Source of the DNA: Gammaproteobacteria bacterium | GTDB lineage: Bacteria > Pseudomonadota > Gammaproteobacteria > Thiohalorhabdales > Thiohalorhabdaceae | Length of the DNA stretch: 13,914 nucleotides | NCBI GenBank assembly: GCA_018609925.1 | Contig: JAHEOG010000150.1 | Location: 1 to 13,914, forward strand | Direction of reading: 5' to 3' | Part shown: piece after piece, positions 6,658 to 13,880 of the stretch | Position numbering within the stretch: position 1 is the stretch's first letter | How the letters are laid out: each line of letters starts with the position of its first letter | Made by a program: the position numbers and the translations under genes | The notes under the pieces: generated by a model | Told to the model about the DNA's origin: nothing | What the model saw: the letters and a program-made list of their open reading frames with translations, nothing else | The model's database searches: none

Positions 6658-7770
6658 ATGTCCGGCGCTACCAAACACCTCCACCTCGACGGCCCCTTCC
6701 CCCTCTACCGGGGTGGGCTGCTGCCCGAGGTGACCCTGGCCTATGAGACCTGGGGCGAGCTCTCCCCCGAGCGGGACAATGTCGTCCTGCTGTTCACGGG
6801 CATGTCGCCGAGCGCCCATGCCGCCTCGTCCCTGGAGGATCCCTCGCGGGGGTGGTGGGAGTTCATGATCGGCCCGGGCCGGGCCCTCGACACCAGCCGA
6901 TTCTTTGTTATCTGCTTCAACAACCTGGGGGGATGTTTCGGTTCCACCGGGCCCGCCTCCTGCAACCCCGAGACGGAGCGTCCCTACCGGCTCGACTTCC
7001 CAGAGCTCTCGGTGGAAGACATCGCCCGGAGCCAGCGCGAGGCCCTGCGCAAGCTGGGCATCGAGCGGGTGCACACCGCCGTGGGGGCCTCCCTCGGTGG
7101 CATGTCGGCACTGGCCTACGCCGTCCTCTTTCCCGGCGAGATCTCCGAGCTGGTGGTGATCTCGGCGGCCATGCGGGCCACTCCCTTCGCCATCGCCATC
7201 CGCTCCCTGCAGCGCGACTGCATCAAGACGGATCCGGCGTGGCAAGGCGGTTTCTACCCGGAAGGGCAACAGCCGGAGGAGGGCATGCGCCTGGCCCGCA
7301 AGCTGGGGCTGATGTCCTATCGCTCCCCAGAGGAATGGCTGGAGCGCTTCGGCCGCGAGCGGGTGGAGTGGATGGATGAGCCGGGCCAGGAGCCGTTCGA
7401 CGTCGAGTTCCAGGTAGAGTCCTACCTGGAGGCCAACGCCCGCAAGTTCGTCAAGATCTACGACGCCGACAGCTACCTCTACCTCTCGCGGGCCATGGAC
7501 CTATTTGATCTGGGCGAGCACGCCGACGACGGTGATCCCGCCTCCGCGCTGGCCGGAATCCGGGCCCACCGGGCTCTGGTGCTGGGCGTGCGCACCGACT
7601 ACCTCTTCCCGCTATGGCAGCAGGAGGAGATCGCAAGGGCTCTCAAGGCGGCCGATCTGGCCACCCATTTCATGCCGCTGGACTCGGTCCAGGGCCACGA
7701 TGCCTTCCTCGTGGACAAGGCCCGGTTCATCCCCGTTATGGGGGAGTTCTTTGCCCAGCCGGGGGTCTAG
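6658..7770 (+). CDS. metX: MetX-family acyltransferase, likely serine O-succinyltransferase
   Basis: Alpha/beta-hydrolase acyltransferase of the MetX family (370 residues, cytoplasmic). Members acetylate or succinylate homoserine for methionine synthesis; one branch, known from Xanthomonas relatives, succinylates serine for cysteine synthesis. The triad is intact: Ser145 in GASLGGM, Asp314 in GVRTDYLFP and His347 in QGHDAF. Several stretches fit the serine branch as I remember it: SPSAHAASS followed by GWWEFMIGPG, GSTGPASCNP, ISAAMRATPFAIAIRSLQRD, and ARKLGLMSYRS with the late FQVESYLE. The usual homoserine-branch partner metW is not next to it. Substrate is therefore called with moderate confidence. 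ATG 6658 has AAGGA (6643-6647) 10 bases ahead. yjbQ follows after 33 bases and is probably cotranscribed. Confidence 0.85.
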   Translation: MSGATKHLHLDGPFPLYRGGLLPEVTLAYETWGELSPERDNVVLLFTGMSPSAHAASSLEDPSRGWWEFMIGPGRALDTSRFFVICFNNLGGCFGSTGPASCNPETERPYRLDFPELSVEDIARSQREALRKLGIERVHTAVGASLGGMSALAYAVLFPGEISELVVISAAMRATPFAIAIRSLQRDCIKTDPAWQGGFYPEGQQPEEGMRLARKLGLMSYRSPEEWLERFGRERVEWMDEPGQEPFDVEFQVESYLEANARKFVKIYDADSYLYLSRAMDLFDLGEHADDGDPASALAGIRAHRALVLGVRTDYLFPLWQQEEIARALKAADLATHFMPLDSVQGHDAFLVDKARFIPVMGEFFAQPGV

Positions 7771-7803
7771 CGGGATCGAGCGGATGTTTCGGGAGGAGGC
7801 TTC

Positions 7804-8219
7804 GTGCGTACCCTGATCGAGGTGCCGACCCACGCCCGCGAGGAGCTGGTGGACATCACCGCTTCCGTCGCGGAGGCGGTGGCCGAAACGGGGATCCAGG
7901 ACGGGCTGGTGTCGCTCTATGTGCAGGGGGCGACCGCGGGGATCATGATCCAGGAGAACTGGGACGGCAGCGTGCCCCGCGACGTGGTCCGCCTGCTCCA
8001 GGAGGTGATCCCGCGGGGGGGGTGTGGGAGCACGATCGCCAGGACGGCAACGGCGATTCCCACCTGAAGTCGGGGCTGGTGGGTCCCTCCGAGACCGTCC
8101 CCGTGATCGAGGGACGGATGGGGCTGTCCACCTGGCAGGGGCTGTTCCTGTGCGAGTTTGACGGGCCCCGGACGGGTCGCCGGATCGTGGTGACCGCGCT
8201 GGCGGACCGTTGGAATTAA
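7804..8219 (+). pseudogene. yjbQ: YjbQ-family (UPF0047) gene with frameshift
   Basis: Gene for a small YjbQ/UPF0047 protein, a family in which weak thiamin phosphate synthase activity has been reported but whose main role is unsettled. The start is GTG 7804 with AGGAGG at 7794-7799. The first part reads through LYVQGATAGIMIQENWDG and then VIPRGG, and would stop at 8067. The rest of the family sequence (VWEHDRQDGNGDSHLKSGL, then GLSTWQGLFLCEFDGPR, ending at TAA 8217-8219) continues in another frame. The switch lies at a run of eight G (8015-8022): nine or six G would restore one reading frame of about 139 residues. All family blocks are otherwise well conserved, so a sequencing error or a very recent or reversible slip is likely. 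Confidence 0.8.
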
Positions 8220-8236
8220 GGTTCCAGCGGATTAGA

Positions 8237-8254
8237 GCTTCGGGGGACCCGAGC
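8237..8254. terminator. Possible bidirectional hairpin between yjbQ and dusA
   Basis: GCT-T-CGGG (8237-8244) pairs with CCCGAGC (8248-8254) around a GGA loop, giving 7 base pairs with one bulged T. It fills the 36-base gap between two converging genes. There is no T run on either side, so terminator function is uncertain. Confidence 0.3.
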
Positions 8255-8255
8255 C

Positions 8256-9242
8256 TCAGGCCGGCTCCCGCTCCGGCTCCGGGGCCACCCGATCGAGGGC
8301 CTCGGTGATGACCTCCACGCCAGCGCCGGAGCGGGGCGCGTTCTCGGAGATGTGGCGCCGCCACGCCTTGGCTCCCGGGACCCCCTGGAACAGGCCCAGC
8401 AGGTGGCGGGCCATGGCCTGGAGGCGGGTGCCACGGGCCAGCTCGTCCTCCATGTAGGCCATGTAGCGCTGCACCACCTCCCGCCGGTCTGCGGGCCCGG
8501 GGCTTCCGCCCAGAACGCGGCGCTGCAGCTCGGCCAGCAGCCAGGGATCCTGGTAGGCGGCGCGCCCGAGCATGACCCCGTCCACCTGGCGGAGCTGGTC
8601 CACCACGTCCTTCGGGGTGGTTAGGCCGCCGTTGGTGATAATCTCGTATTCCGGTAGCTCGCGCTTGAGGGCGTGCACGAGGTCGTGCCGCAGGGGCGGC
8701 TTCTCCCGGTTTTCCCGCGGCGAAAGCCCTTGCAGCCAGGCCTTGCGCGCGTGGACGATGAAGGTCCGGCATCCGGCCTCGCCGACGCGGCCCACGAAGT
8801 CCCGCAAGGCGGGGTAATCGTCCTGGTGGTCGATGCCGATGCGGTGCTTGACGGTGACGGGCAGGTCCACCGCCTCCCGCATGGCGGCGACGCAGGCTGC
8901 CACCGTCTCCGGCTCGGCCATGAGGCAGGCCCCGAAGCGCCCGCCCTGGACCCGATCCGACGGGCAGCCTACGTTGAGGTTCACCTCGGCGTAGCCCCAG
9001 CGCTCGGCCAGCCGGGCGCAGGCCGCCATAGCCTCGGGCTCGCAGCCGCCCAGCTGTAGCGCGACGGGGTGCTCCGCAGCATGGAAGTCGAGGTGGCGGG
9101 CGAGGTCGCCGTGAAGCAGGGCGCCGGTGGTGACCATCTCCGTGTAGAGGTGGACTCCCGGGGCCACCAGCCGCAGGAGGTAGCGGCAGTGGCGGTCGGT
9201 GCGGTCCATCATGGGAGCCACGGAGAGGGTCCGATCGATCAT
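8256..9242 (-). CDS. dusA: tRNA-dihydrouridine synthase A
   Basis: FMN-dependent enzyme that reduces uridine 20/20a in the tRNA D-loop to dihydrouridine, using NADPH. The 328-residue TIM-barrel protein opens with LSVAPMMDRTDRHCR and carries TEMVTTGAL, HPVALQLGG, the catalytic-cysteine motif NLNVGCPSDRVQGG (Cys93), the FMN-contact VKHRIG (Lys132), FIVHARKAWLQGLSP, ITNGGL and VMLGRAAYQDPW. These distinguish DusA from DusB and DusC. The frame stays open 50 codons upstream, but ATG 9242 fits the family start. A weak promoter-like pair (TTGCTC, 17 bp, TAGGGT on the minus strand, 9302-9274) could drive it. It is divergent from the cytochrome bd operon and converges on yjbQ. Confidence 0.93.
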   Translation of the reverse strand: MIDRTLSVAPMMDRTDRHCRYLLRLVAPGVHLYTEMVTTGALLHGDLARHLDFHAAEHPVALQLGGCEPEAMAACARLAERWGYAEVNLNVGCPSDRVQGGRFGACLMAEPETVAACVAAMREAVDLPVTVKHRIGIDHQDDYPALRDFVGRVGEAGCRTFIVHARKAWLQGLSPRENREKPPLRHDLVHALKRELPEYEIITNGGLTTPKDVVDQLRQVDGVMLGRAAYQDPWLLAELQRRVLGGSPGPADRREVVQRYMAYMEDELARGTRLQAMARHLLGLFQGVPGAKAWRRHISENAPRSGAGVEVITEALDRVAPEPEREPA

Positions 9243-9340
9243 TGCGGCAGCCCTTGGTCCGGCGGGGCCGATAACCCTACCCGGCGCGCATGGCTCGAGC
9301 AAGGAACCGGCGGAACATGGAATCGGGAGGCAAACAGCCC

Positions 9341-9547
9341 ATGCCCAAGGCGTCGCAACAGGATCGGCCCCTTCTCGCGAGATGGCTGCCACGCCATCCC
9401 TTGCTACGCGAGCTTACCATCGTGATGATACTCAAGGTCCTGGCCCTGGCCCTGCTATGGTGGGCCTTCTTCAGCGAGCCCGGACCCGCCTCCGGTCCCG
9501 GGGCGGTGGCCGAGCGCTTCACCGAGTCCGAGTCCCGGGGCCGCTAG
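9341..9547 (+). CDS. cydP: Small membrane protein, CydP-like oxidase subunit
   Basis: 68-residue single-pass membrane protein. The core RELTIVMILKVLALALLWWAFF matches the small proteins annotated as putative cytochrome oxidase small subunit CydP, found before bd oxidase genes in proteobacteria. The membrane helix runs from about residue 27 to 46; a basic N-terminus and an acidic, hydrophilic tail suggest N-in/C-out topology. ATG 9341 is chosen because GGGAGG (9325-9330) precedes it by 10 bases; ATG 9317 or 9290 in the same frame would add 8 or 17 residues. cydA follows after 30 bases. Its biochemical role is not established; it may stabilise the oxidase. Confidence 0.75.
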   Translation: MPKASQQDRPLLARWLPRHPLLRELTIVMILKVLALALLWWAFFSEPGPASGPGAVAERFTESESRGR

Positions 9548-9577
9548 GCCCCCACTTCCAGGGAGCAAGCACCCGGC

Positions 9578-11134
9578 ATGGTGACCGAAACCGTCGTCGA
9601 TCTATCGCGGCTCCAGTTCGCCCTGACGGCGATGTACCACTTCCTGTTCGTGCCCCTGACGCTGGGTCTTTCCATGATCCTGGTGATCATGGAGTCGGTC
9701 TATGTCATGACCGGCAAGGCCATCTACAAGGACATGACCCGCTACTGGGGCAAGCTTTTCGGGATCAACTTCGCCATGGGGGTGGCCACCGGGATCACCC
9801 TGGAATTCCAGTTCGGCACCAACTGGTCCTATTTCTCCCACTACGTGGGCGACATCTTCGGGGTGCCGCTGGCCATCGAGGGGCTGGTGGCCTTCTTCCT
9901 GGAGTCCACCTTCGTGGGCCTGTTCTTCTTCGGCTGGGACCGTCTCACCAAGGTCCAGCATCTTGTGGTGACCTTCCTGGTGGCGCTGGGGTCCAGCCTG
10001 TCGGCCCTGTGGATCCTCGTGGCCAACGCCTGGATGAACAATCCCGTCGGCGCCGAGCTCAACCCCGAAACCATGCGCATGGAGCTGGTGGACTTCGGCG
10101 CCGTGCTGTTCAACCCCGTTGCCCAGGCCAAGTTCGTGCACACCGTGGCGGCGGGCTACGTAACCGGGGCCATGTTCGTGCTCGGAGTCAGCGCCTGGTA
10201 CCTGCTCAAGGGCCGGGACCGGGCCTTCGCCCGGCGCTCCTTCGCTGTCGCGGCCGGCTTCGGCCTGGCTTCCATCCTGTCGGTGATCACCCTGGGCGAC
10301 GAGAGCGGCTACACCGTGGGCGAGGTCCAGCAGATGAAGCTGGCCGCCCTGGAGTCGGAGTGGGAGACCCAGGAGCCACCGGCGGATTTCAAGCTGGTGG
10401 GCTGGCCCGACATGGCGGAGCAGGAGACCGACTACACCGTCAATATCCCCTGGGTGATGGGGATCATCGCCACGCGCTCCTTCAACGAGCCGGTGCTCGG
10501 GATCAAGGACCTCGTCGCCGACAACGAGGAGCGGGTCGAGCGCGGCGCCCGGGCCCTGGCCCTTCTGGAGGAGATCCGGTCCGATGAGGCCTCTCGTGCC
10601 GAGGAGGTGATCTTCGACCGCATCAAGGGCGACATCGGCTACGGCATGCTGCTGCGCCGGCATAGTGAAACCCCAACCAATCCGGAACCGGAGGAGGTCC
10701 GGCAGGCGGCGCTCGATACCGTGCCCAACGTACCGGTGGTGTTCTGGAGCTTCCGGATCATGGTGGCCGCCGGCTTCATCATGCTGTTCGTCTTCGCCGC
10801 GGCCTTCTACTACAGCGCCCGGCGCCAGGTGGAGCACCGGCCTTGGCTACTGAAGCTGGCCATCGCCTCCATCCCCCTGCCCTGGCTGGCCGCCGAGCTG
10901 GGCTGGATTACGGCCGAGATGGGACGCCAGCCTTGGGTTATCGGCGGTTACCTGCCCACCGGCATGGCTACCTCTAGCCTGGAGGTGGGCGATCTCCTAT
11001 TCAGCCTGGCGGGGTTCGTCCTGTTCTACACCGCCCTCGCCGTCGTGGAGGTCTGGCTCATGGTCAAGTACATCCGCTTGGGACCGAGCAGCCTGCACAC
11101 CGGTCGCTACCACTTCGAAGGGGGTGAGACCTGA
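9578..11134 (+). CDS. cydA: Cytochrome bd ubiquinol oxidase subunit I
   Basis: Heme-bearing subunit of the cytochrome bd quinol oxidase, which reduces O2 to water with electrons from quinol at high oxygen affinity in the inner membrane. The 518 residues follow E. coli CydA closely with an offset of two. Heme ligands His21, His188 and Met395 are present (E. coli His19, His186, Met393), as are the acidic residues of IEGLVAFFLE (Glu101, Glu109). The quinol-loop residues Lys254 and Glu259 in KLAALESEWETQ are also kept. The Q-loop is the long form, so this is a true bd-type oxidase rather than a short-loop CIO type. ATG 9578 has AGGGAG (9560-9565) ahead, and GTG 9581 is a possible alternative. The stop overlaps the cydB start (TGATG). 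Confidence 0.97.
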   Translation: MVTETVVDLSRLQFALTAMYHFLFVPLTLGLSMILVIMESVYVMTGKAIYKDMTRYWGKLFGINFAMGVATGITLEFQFGTNWSYFSHYVGDIFGVPLAIEGLVAFFLESTFVGLFFFGWDRLTKVQHLVVTFLVALGSSLSALWILVANAWMNNPVGAELNPETMRMELVDFGAVLFNPVAQAKFVHTVAAGYVTGAMFVLGVSAWYLLKGRDRAFARRSFAVAAGFGLASILSVITLGDESGYTVGEVQQMKLAALESEWETQEPPADFKLVGWPDMAEQETDYTVNIPWVMGIIATRSFNEPVLGIKDLVADNEERVERGARALALLEEIRSDEASRAEEVIFDRIKGDIGYGMLLRRHSETPTNPEPEEVRQAALDTVPNVPVVFWSFRIMVAAGFIMLFVFAAAFYYSARRQVEHRPWLLKLAIASIPLPWLAAELGWITAEMGRQPWVIGGYLPTGMATSSLEVGDLLFSLAGFVLFYTALAVVEVWLMVKYIRLGPSSLHTGRYHFEGGET

Positions 11135-12276
11135 TGTGGCTCGATTACGCGACCCTGCAGCTCCTGTGGTGGGCCTTGGTGGCTGTGCTGCTGATCGGGT
11201 TCTCCCTCACCGACGGCTTCGATTTGGGCGCGGGGGCGCTGATGCCCTTTTTGGGCCAGACCGACACCGAGCGCCGGGTCATCGTCAATGTGCTGGGGCC
11301 ACACTGGGACGGTAACCAGGTGTGGTTCATCCTGGCGGCCGGCGCCCTGTTCGCCGCTTGGCCCATGGTCTATGCGGCCGTCTTCTCCACCCTCTACATC
11401 CCCATGCTGCTGATCCTGTTCGCCCTGATCCTGCGCCCGGGCGGTTTCGAGTATCGCTCGAAGGTGGACGACCAGCGCTGGCGCCGGAGCTGGGACTGGT
11501 TCCTGTTCGCCGGCTCGGCCGTTCCGGCCTTCCTTTTCGGCTGGGTCTTTGCCGTGCTGTTCCTGGGCCTGCCCTTCCGGCTGGATGAGGAGCTGCGGAC
11601 CCTCTACGAAGGGGGCCTGGGGGCCCTGGTCCATCCCTTCGCCCTCCTGGGCGGGATCATCAGCTTGTCCCTGCTCGCCATGCACGGGGGCACTTATCTC
11701 CAGCTCCGCACCGAGGGTACCCTACGCGGCCGCGCTGCCAGCGCGTCCCGGCTCATGGCGGCGGTCCTGATGGCCGCCTTCGCACTGGCCGGGCTCTGGC
11801 TGGCCACGGGCATCGACGGTCTGCGCATCACGGCCTTGCCCCCGGTAAGCGATCACATCCAGCCCCAGGACAAGACCGTGGCGGCAATGGCCGGTGGCTG
11901 GCTGGACAACTACGGGTTGGCGCCGCTGACCCTGCTGGCCCCGGCGGCGGGCTTCCTCGGCGCCTTCGGGGTCTTGATCCTGAGCGGGCGCGGTAGCGGG
12001 CTGGGCGCCTTCGCCGGCAGCATCCTGTCGGTGCTGGGCGTGCTGATCACCGCCGGGGCCTCGCTGTTCCCGTTCATCCTGCCCTCCAGCGCCGATCCGG
12101 GAAGCAGTCTTACCATCTGGGACGCGAGCTCCAGTCGGCTGACCCTGTCCATCATGTTCTGGGTCGCGGTGGTGTTCGTGCCCATCGTCCTTCTGTACAC
12201 CTTCTGGGCTTTTCGGGTTATGCGCGGGCGGGTGACCGAGGCCCAGGTGGAAGAGAATCCCCATAGCCTCTACTGA
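11134..12276 (+). CDS. cydB: Cytochrome bd ubiquinol oxidase subunit II
   Basis: Second large subunit of the bd oxidase, a multi-helix membrane protein that packs against CydA. The 380 residues are near E. coli CydB (379). Recognisable blocks are GFSLTDGFDLGAGAL near the N-terminus, NVLGPHWDGNQVWFILAAGA, WPMVYAAVFSTLYIPM, ILRPGGFEYRSK, AMHGGTYLQLRTEG and the C-terminal TIWDASSSRLTLSIMFW. ATG 11134 shares its A with the cydA stop (TGATG) and has GGGGGTGA just upstream, which gives tight coupling and a matched subunit ratio. cydX follows 19 bases later. Confidence 0.97.
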   Translation: MWLDYATLQLLWWALVAVLLIGFSLTDGFDLGAGALMPFLGQTDTERRVIVNVLGPHWDGNQVWFILAAGALFAAWPMVYAAVFSTLYIPMLLILFALILRPGGFEYRSKVDDQRWRRSWDWFLFAGSAVPAFLFGWVFAVLFLGLPFRLDEELRTLYEGGLGALVHPFALLGGIISLSLLAMHGGTYLQLRTEGTLRGRAASASRLMAAVLMAAFALAGLWLATGIDGLRITALPPVSDHIQPQDKTVAAMAGGWLDNYGLAPLTLLAPAAGFLGAFGVLILSGRGSGLGAFAGSILSVLGVLITAGASLFPFILPSSADPGSSLTIWDASSSRLTLSIMFWVAVVFVPIVLLYTFWAFRVMRGRVTEAQVEENPHSLY

Positions 12277-12295
12277 GGCCCAAGGAGCGCCGGGC

Positions 12296-12424
12296 ATGTG
12301 GTATTTCTCGTGGATCCTGGGCGTCCTGCTCGCCTGCGCGGTGGGTGTCATTAACGTCCTCTGGCTGGAATCCCTTCGGCGCCTCGACGACGAGGCCGAG
12401 GACGAGCGGGATAGCCGGGATTGA
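12296..12424 (+). CDS. cydX: Cytochrome bd small subunit CydX
   Basis: 42-residue single-helix subunit that stabilises the CydAB hemes and is needed for full oxidase activity in E. coli. The start MWYFSWILGVLLACAVGVIN followed by VLWLE is the diagnostic CydX/YbgT sequence. The helix covers about residues 4-24, and the tail is strongly acidic (DDEAEDERD). AGGAG (12283-12287) stands 8 bases ahead of the ATG. The gene is easily missed because of its size. Its stop overlaps the TTG start of ybgE (TTGA). Confidence 0.95.
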   Translation: MWYFSWILGVLLACAVGVINVLWLESLRRLDDEAEDERDSRD

Positions 12425-12717
12425 GCGAGCGTCGGCGGCGGGCGGAGGCGCTTTTCCAGAGCGCGCTGGTGCGGGCGATCGCCTTCGCTCTGGCCCTGGC
12501 CATGGCGGGGCTGGTTTTGGGATGGCCGCAAGCCTTCGCCCCGGAAGGAGAGGTGGCCTACGTGCCGCTTCTGCTGGTCCTGTGGGGGTTGGCCGCCGGC
12601 TTTACCTACGGTGTTGGCTTCGTGCCGTACCATCCCGTGCCGAGGGTCCTGCTGGGCCCGGGGCCGGCCTTCGTCCTGCTGCTGGGCGGGGCCCTTTGGA
12701 TCTTGGTCCGGGCCTGA
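12421..12717 (+). CDS. ybgE: cyd operon protein YbgE
   Basis: Small inner-membrane protein of the YbgE family, encoded after cydX in many gammaproteobacterial cyd operons; its exact role is unknown. The 98 residues match E. coli YbgE (97). Three hydrophobic segments lie at about 18-37, 47-66 and 78-97, with the family landmark AGFTYGVGFVP between the second and third. The start is a TTG overlapping the cydX stop (TTGA), in keeping with the GTGA overlaps elsewhere in the window. A GTG at 12469 would remove the basic N-terminus and is less likely. No terminator is evident in the 89 bases before the next gene. Confidence 0.85.
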   Translation: MSERRRRAEALFQSALVRAIAFALALAMAGLVLGWPQAFAPEGEVAYVPLLLVLWGLAAGFTYGVGFVPYHPVPRVLLGPGPAFVLLLGGALWILVRA

Positions 12718-12770
12718 TCCCGGTCCGGGCAGCACCCCCCGCCCCCGAATCCGTGCCGCCGCGCTCCCGG

Positions 12771-12776
12771 TATACT
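12771..12776 (+). promoter_or_regulatory. Candidate -10 element before the DUF3179 gene
   Basis: TATACT, five of six consensus positions, lies 36 bases before the TTG start of the DUF3179 gene in a very GC-rich gap. The sequence 17 bp upstream (around AATCCG) is a poor -35. The gene may therefore have its own promoter instead of depending on cyd read-through. Confidence 0.4.
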
Positions 12777-12806
12777 GGGTAGCCATCCCCGTCCTGGAGG
12801 TTGCCC

Positions 12807-13790
12807 TTGGCCCTTAGACGCGCTGTTCTTTTGGCCCTTCTGGGGGTGACCGCCCTCCTCGGCTACCAGCAGTGGGTCCCCGCGAACGCCGAGCAATGGC
12901 GGGCCCAGTGGCCCCAGACCGATTTCTCCCAGCACGCCGTGCCCCTGGATGAGTTCGTCTCCGGCGGGCCCGGCAAGGACGACATCCCGTCCATCGACGA
13001 TCCCCGGTTCGTGGCGATCCCCGAGGCGGACCTGGAGCCGCGCTCCCCGGTGCTGTCCCTGACCGTTGACGGCGACACCCGGGCCTACCCCCTCGGCGTC
13101 CTGATGTGGCACGAGATCGTCAACGACCGAGTGGGCGGCAAGCCGGTGGCCGTGACCTTCTGTCCCCTGTGCAATAGCGGGCTGGCCTTCGAGCGCAAGA
13201 TCGGCGGTCGCATCCTGGAGTTCGGTACCACCGGTCTGCTGCGCAAGTCGGATCTGGTCATGTACGACCGCCAAACCGAGAGCTGGTGGCAGCAGTACTC
13301 CGGCAAGGCGGTGGTCGGGGAGATGACCGGCCGCGAGCTGACGCTCCTTCCGCTGCGGATGGAGTCCTTCGAGCGCTTTCGGGAGCGCCATCCCGACGGC
13401 CGGGTCCTGGTCCCCGAGAATGGCTGGGCCCGGGACTACGGGGAAAACCCGTACACCGGCTACGACACCCGCGATCGACCCATGCTCTACCGCGGGACCC
13501 TGCCGGACGATGTCCATCCCATGACCCGCGTGGTGGTGGTGGGAGACGAGGCCTGGACCCTGGACCTGCTGCGCAAGCGGGGGGAGATCCGCCGCGGCGA
13601 CCTGGTGCTGCGGTGGAGCTCGGGTCAGGCCTCGGCCTTGGACACCCGTCGCATCGCGGACGGGCGGGATGTGGGGAACGTTACCGTGCAGCGGCGCATC
13701 GGCGACGACCTGGAAGAGTTGGTCCACAAGGTGGTCTTCGCCTTCGTCTTCCACGGATTCCAGCCCGAGGGCACTATCCACACCCGCTGA
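12807..13790 (+). CDS. DUF3179 domain-containing exported protein
   Basis: 327-residue protein of the DUF3179 family, function unknown. An N-terminal hydrophobic stretch (about residues 5-18, after ALRR) is a signal peptide or membrane anchor, so the rest should be periplasmic. The domain signature is clear: PSIDDPRF, then AYPLGVLMWHEIVND, VTFCPLCNSGLAF (Cys119 and Cys122), FGTTGLLRKSDLVMYDRQTESWWQQ, and GREL followed by FRERHPDGRVL. The CPLC pair resembles a redox or metal site, but this is not proven for the family. The start is TTG 12807, 6 bases after GGAGG (12796-12800); the TTG at 12801 touches that ribosome site and is rejected. It lies downstream of the oxidase operon, which hints at but does not prove a respiratory or redox link. 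Confidence 0.85.
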   Translation: MALRRAVLLALLGVTALLGYQQWVPANAEQWRAQWPQTDFSQHAVPLDEFVSGGPGKDDIPSIDDPRFVAIPEADLEPRSPVLSLTVDGDTRAYPLGVLMWHEIVNDRVGGKPVAVTFCPLCNSGLAFERKIGGRILEFGTTGLLRKSDLVMYDRQTESWWQQYSGKAVVGEMTGRELTLLPLRMESFERFRERHPDGRVLVPENGWARDYGENPYTGYDTRDRPMLYRGTLPDDVHPMTRVVVVGDEAWTLDLLRKRGEIRRGDLVLRWSSGQASALDTRRIADGRDVGNVTVQRRIGDDLEELVHKVVFAFVFHGFQPEGTIHTR

Positions 13791-13824
13791 TCCCGGGTCT
13801 TTGTGGTAAGCTGGCTCGTCTCCA

Positions 13825-13855
13825 CGCGCTTACCGCGCCGGGCCCGGTGAGCGCG
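13825..13855 (+). promoter_or_regulatory. Leader hairpin before the last gene
   Basis: CGCGCTTACC (13825-13834) pairs with GGTGAGCGCG (13846-13855), giving 10 pairs in RNA including one G-U, around an 11-base GC-rich loop. No T run follows, so it is not a standard terminator. It stands 25 bases before the next start codon and could affect translation or message stability. Confidence 0.4.
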
Positions 13856-13880
13856 GCCCTGTGGCTCGCCGGAGAGTGCC

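Noticed and set aside
8352..9059. Plus-strand open frames across dusA
   Set aside because: The minus-strand product is a clear full-length DusA; the plus frames show no family motif and only reflect high GC.
9274..9302. Promoter for dusA (TTGCTC, 17 bp, TAGGGT on the minus strand)
   Set aside because: Spacing is right but each hexamer matches only three of six consensus positions, so it was not listed as a feature.
9243..9340. FNR/ArcA site for oxygen control of the cyd operon
   Set aside because: No TTGAT-N4-ATCAA-like palindrome is present in the gap; GATCGATC near the dusA start does not fit.
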